From Pseudo-nitzschia pungens (taxonomy: Eukaryota; Bacillariophyta; Bacillariophyceae; Bacillariales; Bacillariaceae), in contig CM074769.1 of NCBI GenBank assembly GCA_037355855.1, forward strand, positions 1 through 64,000: a stretch of 64,000 nt of DNA. Reading direction: 5' to 3'. The position numbers and the translations under genes are program-made. Below the pieces are notes generated by a model. It saw only the letters and a program-made list of their open reading frames with translations. It had not been told where the DNA came from and did no database searches. Of this stretch, positions 1 through 12,145 are shown one piece after another (position 1 is the stretch's first letter; the number at the start of each line of letters is the position of its first letter).

Positions 1-426
1 ACCGCATCGAACCGCATCGAACCGCACCGCATCGAATGACGGAATGAATCACCGAGTGACCGAATCGAATCAATCGTGCCCCAAGTCATGCTGTGCCGCA
101 GCATCGAAGCGCCACCAAGAATCAATCGTTCGAATGCGAAGGGCAGGGCCAGAGGCCCTGCCCTTGGATCCGTGTGGCGTCGAAGCGACCGTGTTGGGCA
201 GCAAGTATCGTATCCGAACGTCGACTCGGCATTTTTTCATTGCCATACCCCACACCATGCCCGCACTCGTCTTGGTGGTTCTTCAGTATTGTGACTGATC
301 TCGTGATTGTTCTATACGGTGTCCTCGTGGTTGTCCTCGTGGTTGTCCCAATGGTCGTCCTCATGGTCGTCGTCACTCGCCAGTTGCAGATTGGCAAAGT
401 CTCCAGCAGCGTCGAGGGCGCCCCCG
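1..426. other. non-coding flank with decamer repeat
   Basis: The first 40 bases are imperfect copies of ACCGCATCGA. Beyond them I see only short overlapping open frames with no recognisable motif. No gene is supported upstream of the minus-strand gene that ends at 427. Confidence 0.4.
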
Positions 427-911
427 TCACCAGATCCCTGTACTCTCTCTGTAGATTGCGCCGTCTTGCAGCGCCAGTTCCCTCGCGGCGGGCAGATATT
501 CCTCGGAAACGGCCCCGGTGGTCTCGTCGACGTATTTGTCTAGCGTCTTGGTGATCTCGTAGATCCGGTCCTCCGTGAGCTGGGCCAGCATGGCACGTTG
601 GTTCGTTCCTGGACCTTCATGAGTGCGACGGCGTCCTTGCCCTGCATGGCCCATTCCTCGAGCCAGTTGAAATCAGTTTTGTCGTTGGTGTTGTCGTCAC
701 TGTTGCTTGCCGCGCACGGTTGGATCGATTTCGTTCTCGTTTTCGTTTTCGTTTTCGGGGGAAGAGGGAAAGGATTTACAGTTATCGCATTAATTTTCGT
801 GCCCGAGAGGAAACGGTGTGGTGCCCCCACAAACGCCGACGCAAGGTGTTGTTTTTGTGCAATCGGCTGGAGCCGAAAGAGAAAGGGAAACAGAAACAAA
901 AACAGAACCAT
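427..911 (-). CDS. predicted plastid-targeted protein of unknown function, interrupted by a frameshift
   Basis: I do not recognise the mature protein. Reading from the Met at 911 there is a hydrophobic signal peptide (MVLFLFLFPFLFRL) followed by HLASAFVGAPHRF, which fits the diatom ASAF-type bipartite plastid presequence (known for diatoms; the aromatic residue after the cleavage site is visible). A low-complexity KTKTRTK stretch comes next, then a helical part (NWLEEWAMQGKDAVALM). The frame breaks near 595-605. A one-base shift after the codons for ERTNV gives a coherent continuation, MLAQLTEDRIYEITKTLDKY, that runs to the stop at 427-429. Without the shift the frame ends at 540 in a Ser/Arg-rich tail that looks non-coding. 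The break could be a sequencing or assembly error or a true inactivating indel. An upstream in-frame Met at 1004 is possible, but it would bury the signal peptide. Confidence 0.5.
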
Positions 912-1230
912 CGGGGCAGGTTCCCGCTGTAAGGCATTTCGGTACGGTCGAGTCATTGTTGATTGTGTTGATTGTGTTGATTTTGTTGTTGTTGTTGGGT
1001 TCAAACCACCTGCTGTTGTTGGTTCGAGTGCTTCCTACAAGTAATTTACCGTGTTGGTATTGGTATTGGTGTATTGGTAACCTTACTGGTTTGGTTCACT
1101 TTGTTTTGTCTACGAGTAAGTTTACGTGTACTTGTACCTGTACCTGTACGAAACCTTACTTGTACGAGTAAGTTAATGGATTTAAAAAGCACAAAGTGCA
1201 AGTACGGCTCGTATTAGTATTAGCGTTACC

Positions 1231-2400
1231 TCGCTTAATAACTGTTTGGGTCAGGTATCCGGTCATAGTACATATTGTACTATGATGACCCGACCCCGGC
1301 GGAAGCATAGTATCTTAGCAATGGTATCATGGTAGGTTAGCATCTCCAGTATTTCGTAGCATTAGCAACCCTAACCTTGTAGCACTCAGCTACACTGTTA
1401 CCAAATACTTCGTACTTCGTATCTCGTAAACAGTTAGCGCTACAGCGCTACAGCGGTACGATACAGCGCCACGATACAGCGGTACGATACAGCGGTACGA
1501 TACAGCTGTACGATACAGCGCTATCGACACGTTGCTGCTTGCTGCTTGCAGTCCCCCCCCCCTGTATTATCGACGCGTTGCTGCTGCTTGCTGCTTGCTG
1601 TCCCCCCCCCCTGTATTATCGATGCGTTGCTGCTACAGCGCTACAGGGGATACAGCGCTACAGGGGATACAGCGCTAAAGGGGATACAGCGCTAAAGGGG
1701 ATACAGCGCTACAGGGATACAGCGATACGATACAGCGCTACAGGGATACAGCGCTACAGGGATACAGCGCTACAGGGATACAGCGCTACAGGGATACAGG
1801 GATACAGCGCTACAGCGCTACAGCGCTACAGGGATACAGCGCTGCAGCGCTACAGCGCTACAGGGGATGAGCGCAGCTCAGCTCTGTATCGTATCGTGAC
1901 AGCGCTCCGCTAACTCGTAAAATAATAACAGAGCTCTGTAGCTCCAGTACTGTATTCTACGGGTAGCGTACTGTGTGCGGAGTAGCGTAGCGTAGCTCCG
2001 CTTAATTAGATTCAAAGGTGTGCTAGCGCGTTGGGTAACTGTCTGGGTCAGGTATCCGGTCATAGTACATAATACACCAATGACCCGACCCCGGCGGTAG
2101 CGTAGTATCTTAGCATGGTATCATGGTAGGTTAGCATCTCCAGTATTTCGTAGCATTAGCAACCCTAACCTTAGACCGTAGCACTCAGTTACACTGTATT
2201 AGTACGGATGCTATACCCGGGGTATGTACAACTGGTACAAATCGTACGCGAAAAGCCTGGTATCTCTGGAGTAAGCACCCCATACCACACCACACGTGCG
2301 CTATAGGGATACAGGGGATACAGCGCTACAGGTGATACAGCGCTACAGGGATACAGGGATACAGCGCTAGAGCGCTACAACCATTAACCCTAATGGTGGT
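1231..2400 (+). repeat. composite dispersed repeat R1, copy A
   Basis: This block shares several hundred bases with 46700-48140 (inverted) and 56216-56975 (direct). Parts seen here are: a unit containing GGGTCAGGTATCCGGTCATA and ACCCGACCCCGGCGG, present twice (about 1250-1400 and 2045-2190); a 17-19 bp minisatellite of the type CAGCGCTACAGGGATA (about 1440-1870 and 2300-2370); two C-run units with TATTATCGACGCGTTGCTGC (about 1530-1630); and a terminal part ending GTACAAATCGTACGCGA near 2263. Positions 1261-1290 form a near-perfect hairpin. No protein is encoded. It could be a large non-autonomous transposon or a recombining satellite; the sequence does not decide. Confidence 0.7.
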
Positions 2401-3721
2401 TCAACAACGAATTTCGACCCCGGCTGTTAATTTTTCGACCCAAATATTTGAGTTTGTAGCAAAAAATTAATTTTTGGAGCCAAAAAATAATAATTCGAGC
2501 TTTAGAAAGGCACTTTCGCTCCAAATAATAAAAATAATGGAGCTAAAACCAAAAAAAAAAACATCTAAAAAAAAAGAGGGGGGTGGTCGAAACGGGTAAA
2601 AATGGTCGAAAATCAGTTATTAGACGTAGTAGGATTACTAGTAGTAGTACTAGTATTAATAGTAAAATTAAAGAAACTTCAAACTCCTGCCTGTTTCCCA
2701 TTAGTAGTAAGATTACTTACGAGAAGTAGTAGTTCTTGTACTAGTACTTACTACTACCAGCAGGAATATTATGTCTACTTCTACTATCACCATCACTATC
2801 ACTAGTAGTAGTACTAGCAATAATTGATCTACCATAACTCTTGCTCCTCTGCTCACACTACATCATGGTAGTACCGAGAACGCGTGCGCCAAGCCAAAAG
2901 CCGGTGAGTTTGACGAGATATTGCTATCTAGACGATTTCGATCGAATAGAGCCGGTGGCGGGAGAGGAAATTCATCATGGTTCTTGGTTGTAATTTTTCT
3001 TTTTTTAAAAAAAACTTTGAAGATAATGATACTTCGCAGTAATTGTATTTCGTTTCGAATGATTCTTCTGGTGTACAAGTAAGTTACGTATCGCACGGCA
3101 CAAACCGTCGAGCACGGGCAAAATGTTACAATGTAAACGCAGCCAACACCAACGGACCAGACCGGACCTGATCGTACCAAACCGCAAAACTCCCGCCGCC
3201 ATCGTTGTTTGTTGTGATTGCCATCGCCATCGCCATCGCCATCGTGCATGCACCACCAACTAACGAACTAACAAACGAACAAAAGGACTCGTTTCGTTTC
3301 AGAAAACTGGTTTGCTTCCGAGCGGCACGCACACACCCAGACCAGCACGTGGATGGGCATTCTCCCTTGCTCTCTCTCCCTCCCCACGATCCTGGGCCCG
3401 TGTCATTTCAAGTTACTTCGTATTCGTTTACACGTAGCTTTGTTGTTTGACTCTGTCCGATCGCCTTCAGCATTTCTTTGCTTTGCTCACTTTACTTTAC
3501 TTTACTTCGTTTCGTTTCATTGTTCCATTATCATAAAAATACGTTTCCTCTATCTATCCGCCATCCCGTCCACAAAGCCTCCATCCGATTCGTGCTTCGA
3601 AACATCGGTCAATCAACCAAAAAAAACAATCAATCCATCATCAACCTGTTATCTTTTCAGTGTCAACCGGCTTTCTTCCTCCGAACACTTCGTTTGTGTG
3701 CTAGTTTGTTTTGTTCGTTGA
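2401..3721. other. intergenic, AT-rich with ACTAGTAG-rich stretch
   Basis: Positions 2600-2850 are dense in the words CTAGTAGTAC and TACTAGTA, seen again at 22.4, 30.3, 57.3 and 61.1 kb. A short CATCGC run lies at 3220-3245. I see no supported gene. Confidence 0.4.
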
Positions 3722-3807
3722 TTAATTTTCGGACTTGCGCCTCCGTTTGGACGAGGTGCTGCTGTCGCCGTTGGATTTTTTGGTCCCACCTCCGTTTCCT
3801 GTCTCCG

Positions 3808-3841
<34 letters not shown>

Positions 3842-5557
3842 GCTGTCGTTTTTGCGTTTCCCCGATTTTGTCTTTTTGTTACCACTCGTGATGTCGTTAT
3901 TGTTATTGTTGTTGTTATTGCTGTCTACCACAGATTTGTCATTGTTGTTGTAGCTTCCAGGTTTGGTGCTGTTGATGTTGATGTTATTGTTGATGTTGGT
4001 GGCTCCCGAGCTCTTGCGTCCTCCCTTCGTGGCTTGGGCATCTTCCACGGCAACGTGATTCGATAAGGATTCCGCCGACCGTCTCCCCGCAATCGACGCT
4101 CGCTTGCTGTTGTTGTTGTTGTTGTTGTTGCTGTTGTTGTTGCCGTTGTTATTCGTGTTGTCTGGTTGTTGCTGCTGCTGTCTCGTGGCCGCTACCCCAG
4201 ACAACGCCCCGGAAGACACCGCGTTGGATCCTCCGCTGACACGCTGTCGAGCCGACATGTGAACCCGGAATCCAAAGACCCTTGGAACGTAAGCCGAATC
4301 CTTTGGGAGGGGATCCGGCACCAGGTTGCTAAAGGTCATCAAGAAGAGGTGTGGGAAGGTGGTTCCAAAAGCGGCACCGTCGACCCCCGCTGCTCCCGCT
4401 CCGCCGTGGTGGCTGCTCCGGGATCGGACGGGCGGGGGATGGTAGACGCACTGGCACTTGGGACAAAAGATCTTGACCGTGTCGGCTCCCATCTCGTCCT
4501 TCAATCCCACCGGGAGGACCGGTTGGCCAGCGCATTGCACCAGCGGGCACGTCCCGAATTCTTTGGAGGCGTACTGTGGGAGAAAGCCAAATCAAGAGCA
4601 AAAGCGATAGAGAAAACGAGCATAAAATTTTTTGTGAGATGAGATGCATTTCATTCCTTTTTTTGCTTTCAATATGCACACATATATTATATGTATGACA
4701 TATATATATATATATATAGACATGTTATATACATTCAAATTCCTCTTCCTCTTCATGCGAAACAATCCACACCGTGTGTTTCCCTTCCCTTCCCTTCCAA
4801 TCCAATCCAATTTTCCACACCACATAAAAGTCCACTACATTCTCTCACCTTATTGTACATGGCATCCAGCCCGTGTGCCGTGATGATGTACCGGGCGTGT
4901 ATCAACCCGTACAGCGTGCAAGCGCTCTGCGTCAGGTGGGAATCGTCGGAATCGTCCGGTCCGATCCGATCCAGGATCAGGTCCAGGCAGTCCGAAAAAT
5001 TGGACACGCAGGTTCGCAATCCGTATAGATTGAATCCGTCCTCGATGTAGGATCGCTCCACCTCGCAAAACATTTCGTGTCCCTTGAGTCCGCAGAACCT
5101 GAGGATTGATGAGTGATGATTGATGATCGCAATTTTCAATTTTCAATTATTCATTTTCATTTTTTTAATTTTATTTCCATTTTCATTCACCAAAGCACAA
5201 AAAAGAATTACCGGTTCATGGATTAGGACAATTAGATTGTTTTGGAAGGAAGGAAGGAAGGAAGGAAGGAAGGAAGCAATCGACAGTAGAAAATGTGTGA
5301 GAGTTTGAAAATGGGACACGACATAATTCAATTCAATTCAATTCCAAATCAAAAATCAAATCAAAATCACATTTCGTTTCGTTTCGTTTCGTTTCGTTTC
5401 GTTTCGTTCCATTCCTATCCAATGCCATACAATCGACATGGCAGCAAAAATAGACACAATAATACTCGGATAGATTACACTTTACTTGTACCGGTACGCA
5501 CCATTGAATCCAAGGCTCATCGTGCCCCGAAGCAGAGGAATCCTCGTTGTATGCCAT
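3722..5557 (-). CDS. CKB: casein kinase 2 regulatory subunit beta (CK2 beta)
   Basis: Three exons: 5557..5502, 5098..4849 and 4573..3722 (385 residues). CK2 beta is the dimeric regulatory subunit that docks and directs the catalytic alpha subunits in nucleus and cytosol. Visible family features are PWIQWFCGLKGHEMFCEV at the N-terminus, YGLIHARYI around residue 90, the zinc site CPLVQC...CPKC (Cys 111, 116, 139, 142) and HLFLMTF...VPRVFGFRVH ending near residue 207. Donors are GTGCGT (5501) and GTGAGA (4848); acceptors end in CTCAG and CCACAG. Phases fit: TG|G restores Trp19 at the first junction, and the second is phase 0. Unlike the usual protein of about 215 residues, this one has a tail of about 178 residues rich in Asn, Ser and Lys from CAA/GTT-type triplet runs. 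There is also a Gly/Ala/His insertion in the zinc ribbon. The first intron holds GAAAC and GGAA runs. Confidence 0.93.
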
Positions 5558-7493
5558 TGCGACGAAACAGCGCCGTGCTCCGAAAAAATATTGATATTGT
5601 CCGCAGGCACTAACGAACGAACGAACGACTGACTTGTTGTTTCCTTCGTTCCAACTCGAGATGAATGAATGAATGAAATTATAAATCAATCCAATCCAAT
5701 CCAATCCAATCCAATCGTATCGTATCGTACCGAATCAAACGTATCTCTCTCTCTCTCTCTACTTCTCTCTCGCCAACAATTGCTGTGTTATACACGCAGC
5801 TGCCACTTCGAATTCAAACAGATGCGCCGAGAGATAAGACAAGACAAAAAGAGACAAGACAAGACAAGAAGAGACCTGACCTGACCTGACCCGACCCGAC
5901 CCAATTCGACCCAATTCGATTCGATTCGATTCGATTCGATCCGACCCGACGATGTGGTTGATACTTCGTACTTCGTACTTTATTGCGTGACTGCTCTCCA
6001 GAACATTGCCTTGCCTCCGACAACAATTGGTAAGGTTTACAACAAGCAAGGTTACGGTAAGGTACGGTACGACTAAGGTTACTCGTAGTGTTTGCCGGGT
6101 TGATCCTCTGGTGTGTGCTGGTCTGTCTGTGGTTGGTGGTGATTGATTCTTCGCAGTGACAGAGAAAGTTACAGTGACAGTGACAGTTGCGAGACCTTCT
6201 TCGTGACGAGTTGTTGTTGTGGTTGTGGTTGTGGTTGTGGTTGTGGTTGTGGTTGGATCGACAGCTGGTTGCTTGGTTGCTTGGTTGCTTCCTTGCCCTC
6301 CTTCTTCTCGCTACCCTTACGGGCACGGTGCACGTAAGGTTTACCGTACAGGTACAGGTACAGGTACAGGTAAGGTTACGCTTACTACGAGATTCATTCG
6401 CAGCTGCCGGGCCGGGCGTGTGTTCGTGTTTCACGGGGCACGGCAAAACCAAACCAAAACCAAAACCAAAACCAAAACCAAGCACAGCGCGGCACAGCAC
6501 AGCACAGCACAGCACAGCAACGCACCAAGATGGGTCGGTCGCACGAAGCTCCGGTTCGATTCTTACGGTACGGTAGATCGCCGTAGGTAATCGTAAGTTA
6601 AGATTACCTGGTAAGGTTTATTCTACGGTAAGGTTTACCGTACGGTACGGTACAATCCGAAGCAGTCGTTGGGCTGCCGGATGGGTTCTCCATCTGTTTT
6701 TTGGAAACTCATTTTTTGGATCGCTACGGGTATCGAGTTAACCTTAACCTTACAAGTATCGCTGCGATGGGTTTGGACGGGAAAGGCTCTATCTAAGGTT
6801 ACCGTAAGGTTTACGGTAGTAATTACAGGTAACTTACCTTACAAGTCCTACTGGTAACCTTACCGGTAGTTATACCTATTGCACCGTACCGTACAGTACC
6901 TTATTACCGTACTGTACGACTGCGACTATATACGACTATGGCTAAGGTTTACGGGGACTCGTAGGATTCACAGAACTTTCGAATTTTGACCAGTCACCAC
7001 CGCATTCAGCATTGAGCATGTCTTCTCATTCTACCGTAAGATCTTAGTACGTAAACGTAATTCTTATACTACCGGTACGTACGTATTTTCTTATTTAAAA
7101 AAAAACAAGTGCCCCCCCCCCAGAGGTTTTTTACAACTCCACACGCTATTCCGGAGCGCCAATTCAGCGTAAGGTTTAATTAACTTGTACCTGTAAACCT
7201 TACCCGTAGAAATCCTATAAATTACGAAGAAGTTAACCTTATCTTATTTACTAGAAGTACGTATTTTCTACTGGTGATTGATTTGATTGTTCTCGTAATT
7301 CGTATTCTTCTTTTTATTACTAACCTTACTTCGTATTATTTTGTTGAAGCCTTATTATTTTTTTATAATATTTATTTACTACACGTAAGATCTTACCGGT
7401 AAATTAGTATTTTTTTTGTACTTCGTATTCCTTTTCCTTTCTCTGTCATTTGGGGCAACAGTTCGGAGTTCGAGCCAAGCCGTTGCGATTGCC
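5558..7493. repeat. intergenic region of simple repeats and TAAGGTTAC words
   Basis: In order: a CCAAT run near 5685-5715, CT run 5745-5770, GACAA and ACCTG runs 5835-5900, CGATT run 5915-5940, GGTTGT run 6215-6255, ACAGGT run 6350-6372, CCAAAA run 6450-6480, CACAG run 6480-6520. From about 6040 to 7240 the words TAAGGTT, GGTAAGG, TACCGTA and their complements recur many times. I find no frame with coding character; long open frames here follow the repeat units. Confidence 0.55.
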
Positions 7494-10400
7494 ATGGCTC
7501 GTTCTCCCCGATATTCTCGGCTTTCGGTAGAAGATCACGTGAGCGATGGAGAGACCGATGGAGAGAACGAGAACGAGAACGAAAGCGTGAAAGCTTCCAT
7601 CGAGCTCACAACAATCACCAAAAAAAGCTTTTTGTCGCTGTCGATTGGGGAAGACGGGGGAGAATTCCGCGGCAAAGGCGAATGCGAATGCGAATGCGAG
7701 GGCAGATTCGACGACGAAGCACCTCGACGGTTCCGGGGGGAGGAGGAACCCTCGCAGCAATTGACGCAATCGCAGCAATCGCAGCGCATGCGGCTGCTGC
7801 AGCTGATTCAGCTGGGCGTCTCGTTGGGGCTGGCGATTCCCACCCTTCTTTGGTGGATGTACGGTGCCTACCAATTCGCGGGAAAGTGGTGGGCCGTTTG
7901 GATCTTTGCGCTGCAGCTCCAGCTCTCGCTGTGGGTTGCATCGGCATCGATGATGTCTCCGACATTTATGGAATGGGAATGGGAATGGACCTCACTGGCA
8001 ACTGATGGTGTTGGTGTTGGTGTTGGCAATAGCAATAGCAATAGCAATAGCAATAGAAATAGCAATAGCAATAGCAATAATAATGGCAATGGCAATAGGA
8101 ACATCAACATCATTGCAAATGCAAACACAAACACAAACAAAAAGATGGTGATGGTGGCAGCGCTCTTCTCCGAGGCCATCCTGTGCGGGGCAATCCTTCC
8201 CGTGGCAGGGAGACGCCTCCGGGAACTTTTTTTCGAGGACCAAGTGGACGGGACCGTGATCGGGGAGTGGGCGCCCGAGGTTCGCTTCTGGAGGGTCGGA
8301 ACGGCCCTGGGTGGACTTTTGGTGGTTTTGCGGACGATTTCGGGTGCAATGAGTGCAATGGTTGCAACTTGGTTTTGTGCAACCCGCTCTTGCATCGGCA
8401 ACCGGTACAAATACAAATACAAATACAAATACCAGCTTGCGACGACCGACATGCCTGTAACGACTGGAACGACCGACATGCCTGTAACGACTGCAATGAC
8501 CGACATGTCTGCCATGTCTGACACGGCGGACATGTCTGCCATGACTGCAAAGACACCGGAACGGACCCGCTCGGGGTCGCTGCTGCTGCTCCCGCTGCTG
8601 TCCCGTGGAATCCGGTGGGCCACTGTTGCGGTCGGATTGCTGAACGCCGTGTGTTTTCTGTCGGTGGTCTCCCATTTCGGGCCGTGGCCGCCGTGGCTGG
8701 AACCAAGGGTTCCTCTCCACAACCGAAACCGCAACCGCAACAACGTCCACGAATGCGATCCCCTCGACCCCACCGAGTGTGCCCTGCCCTTTCCCTCGTT
8801 TCATCACCTGCGAGACGATGCTTCCACGCCGACCGGATACAAGGTGGATCTCAGGGGAATGCCGCCGCTCCGGGGGGGGATCCCCTTTCGACCGAGATTT
8901 CTCAACGAGCTGGACGGATTTGGGACGAGTGAGTGGAACGTTTGAGAGTTTTTTGGAAATTGAAATTGAGTTTGAAATTGGAATTGAAATTGAAATTGAA
9001 ATTGAAATTGAAATTGGAATTGGAATTGGAATTGGAATGGGAATGGGAATCGGAATTGAAATGGAAATGGAAATTGAAATGGAAATTGAAATTGGTTGGA
9101 TTGCATTTTGGATTGGATAGGATAGGATAATGTCGAATGTCGAATGTTGAATGTTGAATGTTGCGTTTCCCTCGTTTCTCGTTTCTCATTTACCCTTTCA
9201 AATTGAATTTTTGTTTTTTCCCAAATAATAGTGGGACCAATCCTGTTCTACATGGAGGGATTAAAGGTAAGAACCGCACCGAAACGAAACAAAACGAAAC
9301 GAAACAATGACAATGTGGTTCATAGCGTAACTCGTGGAAGGAATGCTGACGGCGGTACTCGTACCCACCGGCACCCTGCTGGACAACAACATGCAACGTG
9401 AAAAAGCGTGCGCCATCCACTATCCACTATTGACTATTGACTATCCACCATTCCATTATTTTTTTGCATTCAACATTTTCTACTCGCATCTTTTTTGTTT
9501 GTTTGTTTATTTGTTTGTTTGTTGTTTTGATCCGATTTCCAAACCAAAGGAAGCCCACCAGGCTCAACAAAAACAACAACAGGAACAACAACAGGAACAA
9601 CAACAGGAACAACAACAGGAACAACAACAGGAACAACAACAGGAACAACAACAGCAGCAACAGCAGCAACAACAACGCGGAGAAGGCAACCACCATCGAA
9701 ACAATACTTCCCAAGCCCGGGCACTGTTGCCGCGACTGCAAGGCCCGGAATCCATTTCGTTTTCGATCACGGAACGCTCTCTCACGGTACTGCTGGACGT
9801 CCAAACAAGCCAACTGGTTCCCCACAGCGCCGAAATTGATTTCCTGGATCCGGACCATCCCCTCGTGATGATCTTCCCCGCGGCACCGCTCCGTCACAAC
9901 GCCCACTATGCGGTGGCGGTCCTCGGAGCCACGGACCAACACGGTGAGCGACTGCCACGCAGTCGGGGGCTCGCGGCCATTCTCCGAGGCACGGAGAGCC
10001 CTCCTCACCAACCCCGGACCGACTCTGCCGACCCTGCCACAACCAACCGGTACGTCCGCACGCTGTTGCCGACCCTGAGAAGGGCGGTGCACTGGCACGA
10101 TCACGAGGCCGATCCGGAAGCCCTGCAGCTGCTGTTTGATTTTGTCACCTGCAGCGCCGGATCGCAGCTGGGTGCGCTCGAGACCGTCCGCGATCGGACG
10201 CTGAAACACATCGAATCCGATGCGTGGAACTGGGAGGCCCACGTCCGCGTCGTGGCGGTCGAAGAACACGACGGCTGCGAACAACAGCAGCAACAGCAAC
10301 AACAACCACAAGGAGGTGGAGGTGGAGGCGAGGTCGCACGGACCGTGCACCTGAGTTTGGACGTGCCTTCCTTTCTGAAACGCGACTCGCGCTATTCGGT

Positions 10401-11631
10401 GCTGGATCCCCGCAAGCTGGACGGGACTGACAGTCCCGCCATTGGAACGGCCAGGGCCATGGTGGAAATCCCCTGCAGTGTGAGGAACGAAACCATCCGG
10501 GAGGGCACCGGAAAACCCCTGAGGGCCGTCATCGACTATGGCCACGGCCTGTTTGGCAACCGCGGCGAAGCGAAGGATTTTCGAAAACTCCAAAACGACT
10601 ACGGATACATCATGATGGCCATGGACTGGAGGGGCATGTCGAGACCGGACGTGCCGGTGGTCGTCCGGACGCTCCTCGGACAACCGGATCTCTTCGAAGC
10701 GGTCCGCGACAATTTGATACAGGGCTTTGCCAACAAGATATGTCTCCAGCACTTTGCGCGGGAGAGCATGCTGGAGCTGGAGGTCCTGAAATTCGGGGGA
10801 CGGTCCGTTCCCACGCTCCGAGGAGAGTCCCCGGTGTTTGCCTATTACGGCATCAGCCAGGGGGGCATCCTCGGCGCTGGCTACCTGAGCGCTACAGCGG
10901 GCACCAACCTAATCGACCGGGGGATACTGGGATCGCCGGGATCGCCCTTTGCCCTGGTGCTGACCCGGTCTCTCGACTTCGAGGCCTACGACAAGTTGCT
11001 CCTCACCAACTATTACCACAACCGGCACGTGCGGATCGCACTTGCGCTGATGCAGATGGGGTGGGACTCGGTGGAAGCATCGGGATGGCGGGCGCCTTCC
11101 CCGGTGGCGGCTGCTGCTGCTTCTGCTTCTACTGGTACTTCTCGATCGGGGGAAGACGAAGACGAGGAGCGGGAGCACGATCTAGGGCCACTCCTTCCCC
11201 CGCTCTTGATCCAGGCCGGTTTGGGGGATCCCAACGTCCCAACGATTGCCGCCGAAACCCTCGCCCGGGCAATGGGGGCATCACTCCTGCCGAGCAATCC
11301 CCGGTCCGTCTTTGGGCTGGAACGAGAGCGAGAACCAGAACGAGACGCTTCCTCTTCGGGGGAGGAGGACCAATCCCCACCACCGCAATCCTCCGGCACG
11401 GCCATTCTGTCCGAACTGTGGTACGAAGCCGAGTACGACGCCCTCCCGATCGACAACGACTATTTCGGGACGAGCACCACCACCGACCGGGAATGGTCGT
11501 CGGACAATCATGTTCACTGGTGCCTGCGCTGGGATCCCTCTATGGTGGAGCAGGTCGCAGAGTTTGTAAACACGGGAAGGGTGATTGACCCGTGCGCGGA
11601 GGACTCGTGCCGTAGGGAATCGTGCGAGTGA
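7494..11631 (+). CDS. multi-span membrane protein with large C-terminal alpha/beta-hydrolase-like region
   Basis: Exons 7494..8928, 9232..9266 and 9550..11631 (1183 residues). The ATG at 7494 was chosen because the open frame upstream starts only with TTG. Residues 1-100 are acidic and low-complexity. Probable membrane segments lie near 106-126, 133-155, 218-238, 268-295 and 372-395. From about residue 420 the protein resembles a family I know from bacterial secreted hydrolases: CDPLDPTECALPFPS, TPTGYKVDLRGMP and DGFGTMGPILFYMEGLK. Then come LVPHSAEIDFLDPD, a YGHGLFG oxyanion-type motif (about 821), the nucleophile elbow YYGISQGGILG (Ser about 926) and a late His pair (NHVHW, about 1145). Introns use GTGAGT (8929) and GTAAGA (9267). 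The junctions restore ATG (Met) and a phase-0 border. A GC-rich stretch at 9341-9400 inside intron 2 could be an alternative exon. NS, KY and QE runs come from in-frame microsatellites. Substrate unknown. Confidence 0.75.
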
Positions 11632-12145
11632 CAGCATTCTTCCATGCAACCGGAATTGATTATTAGTACCAAGTGTAGGATGCTATTCTTATATTCATAT
11701 TACAATATTATTACAGAATATTCATTATTACTAATGCAATGCTATGGTAAATCTTACTGTATTCATTAAAAATACTATTATCAATATAAGATTACTTAAA
11801 CCTTACACGGTACAATTCCTGAATACAAAAAAAAAGAATTCATACCCCTGCCCGGTGAAACAATGTCGGGCGATTCAATCCCAATAGATGATTTTCGGGC
11901 ATGGTCGTCCTTCATCATGGCAATCGGTGATAACCAAGAAGCGAAACAAGAACGACAACGACAAGAGAGACACAAAAGGCCGCACTGTTCGCGGGCGACA
12001 TTATTACTATCATTGATTTTACCATTCATATTCATATTCTTGCCATACTTTGTCATGCATTACGATGTTTCAAACACCAACCAACAACTACACGTAATAG
12101 CAGACAGCAACTACTCAATGGTCATGCTTTGAGTCAAACAACAAT
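11632..12145. other. AT-rich spacer
   Basis: AT-rich sequence between a plus-strand and a minus-strand gene, so both 3' ends face this spacer. An 89-codon open frame with one hydrophobic stretch (11863-12132) exists, but nothing in it is recognisable. Confidence 0.4.

Noticed and set aside
5814..6515. 233-codon minus-strand frame
   Set aside because: Made of simple repeats (CACAG, CCAAAA, GGTTGT, ACCTG runs); no motif or plausible domain.
11863..12132. 89-codon plus-strand frame with a hydrophobic stretch
   Set aside because: No recognisable motif, AT-rich composition like the surrounding spacer; too little to call a gene.
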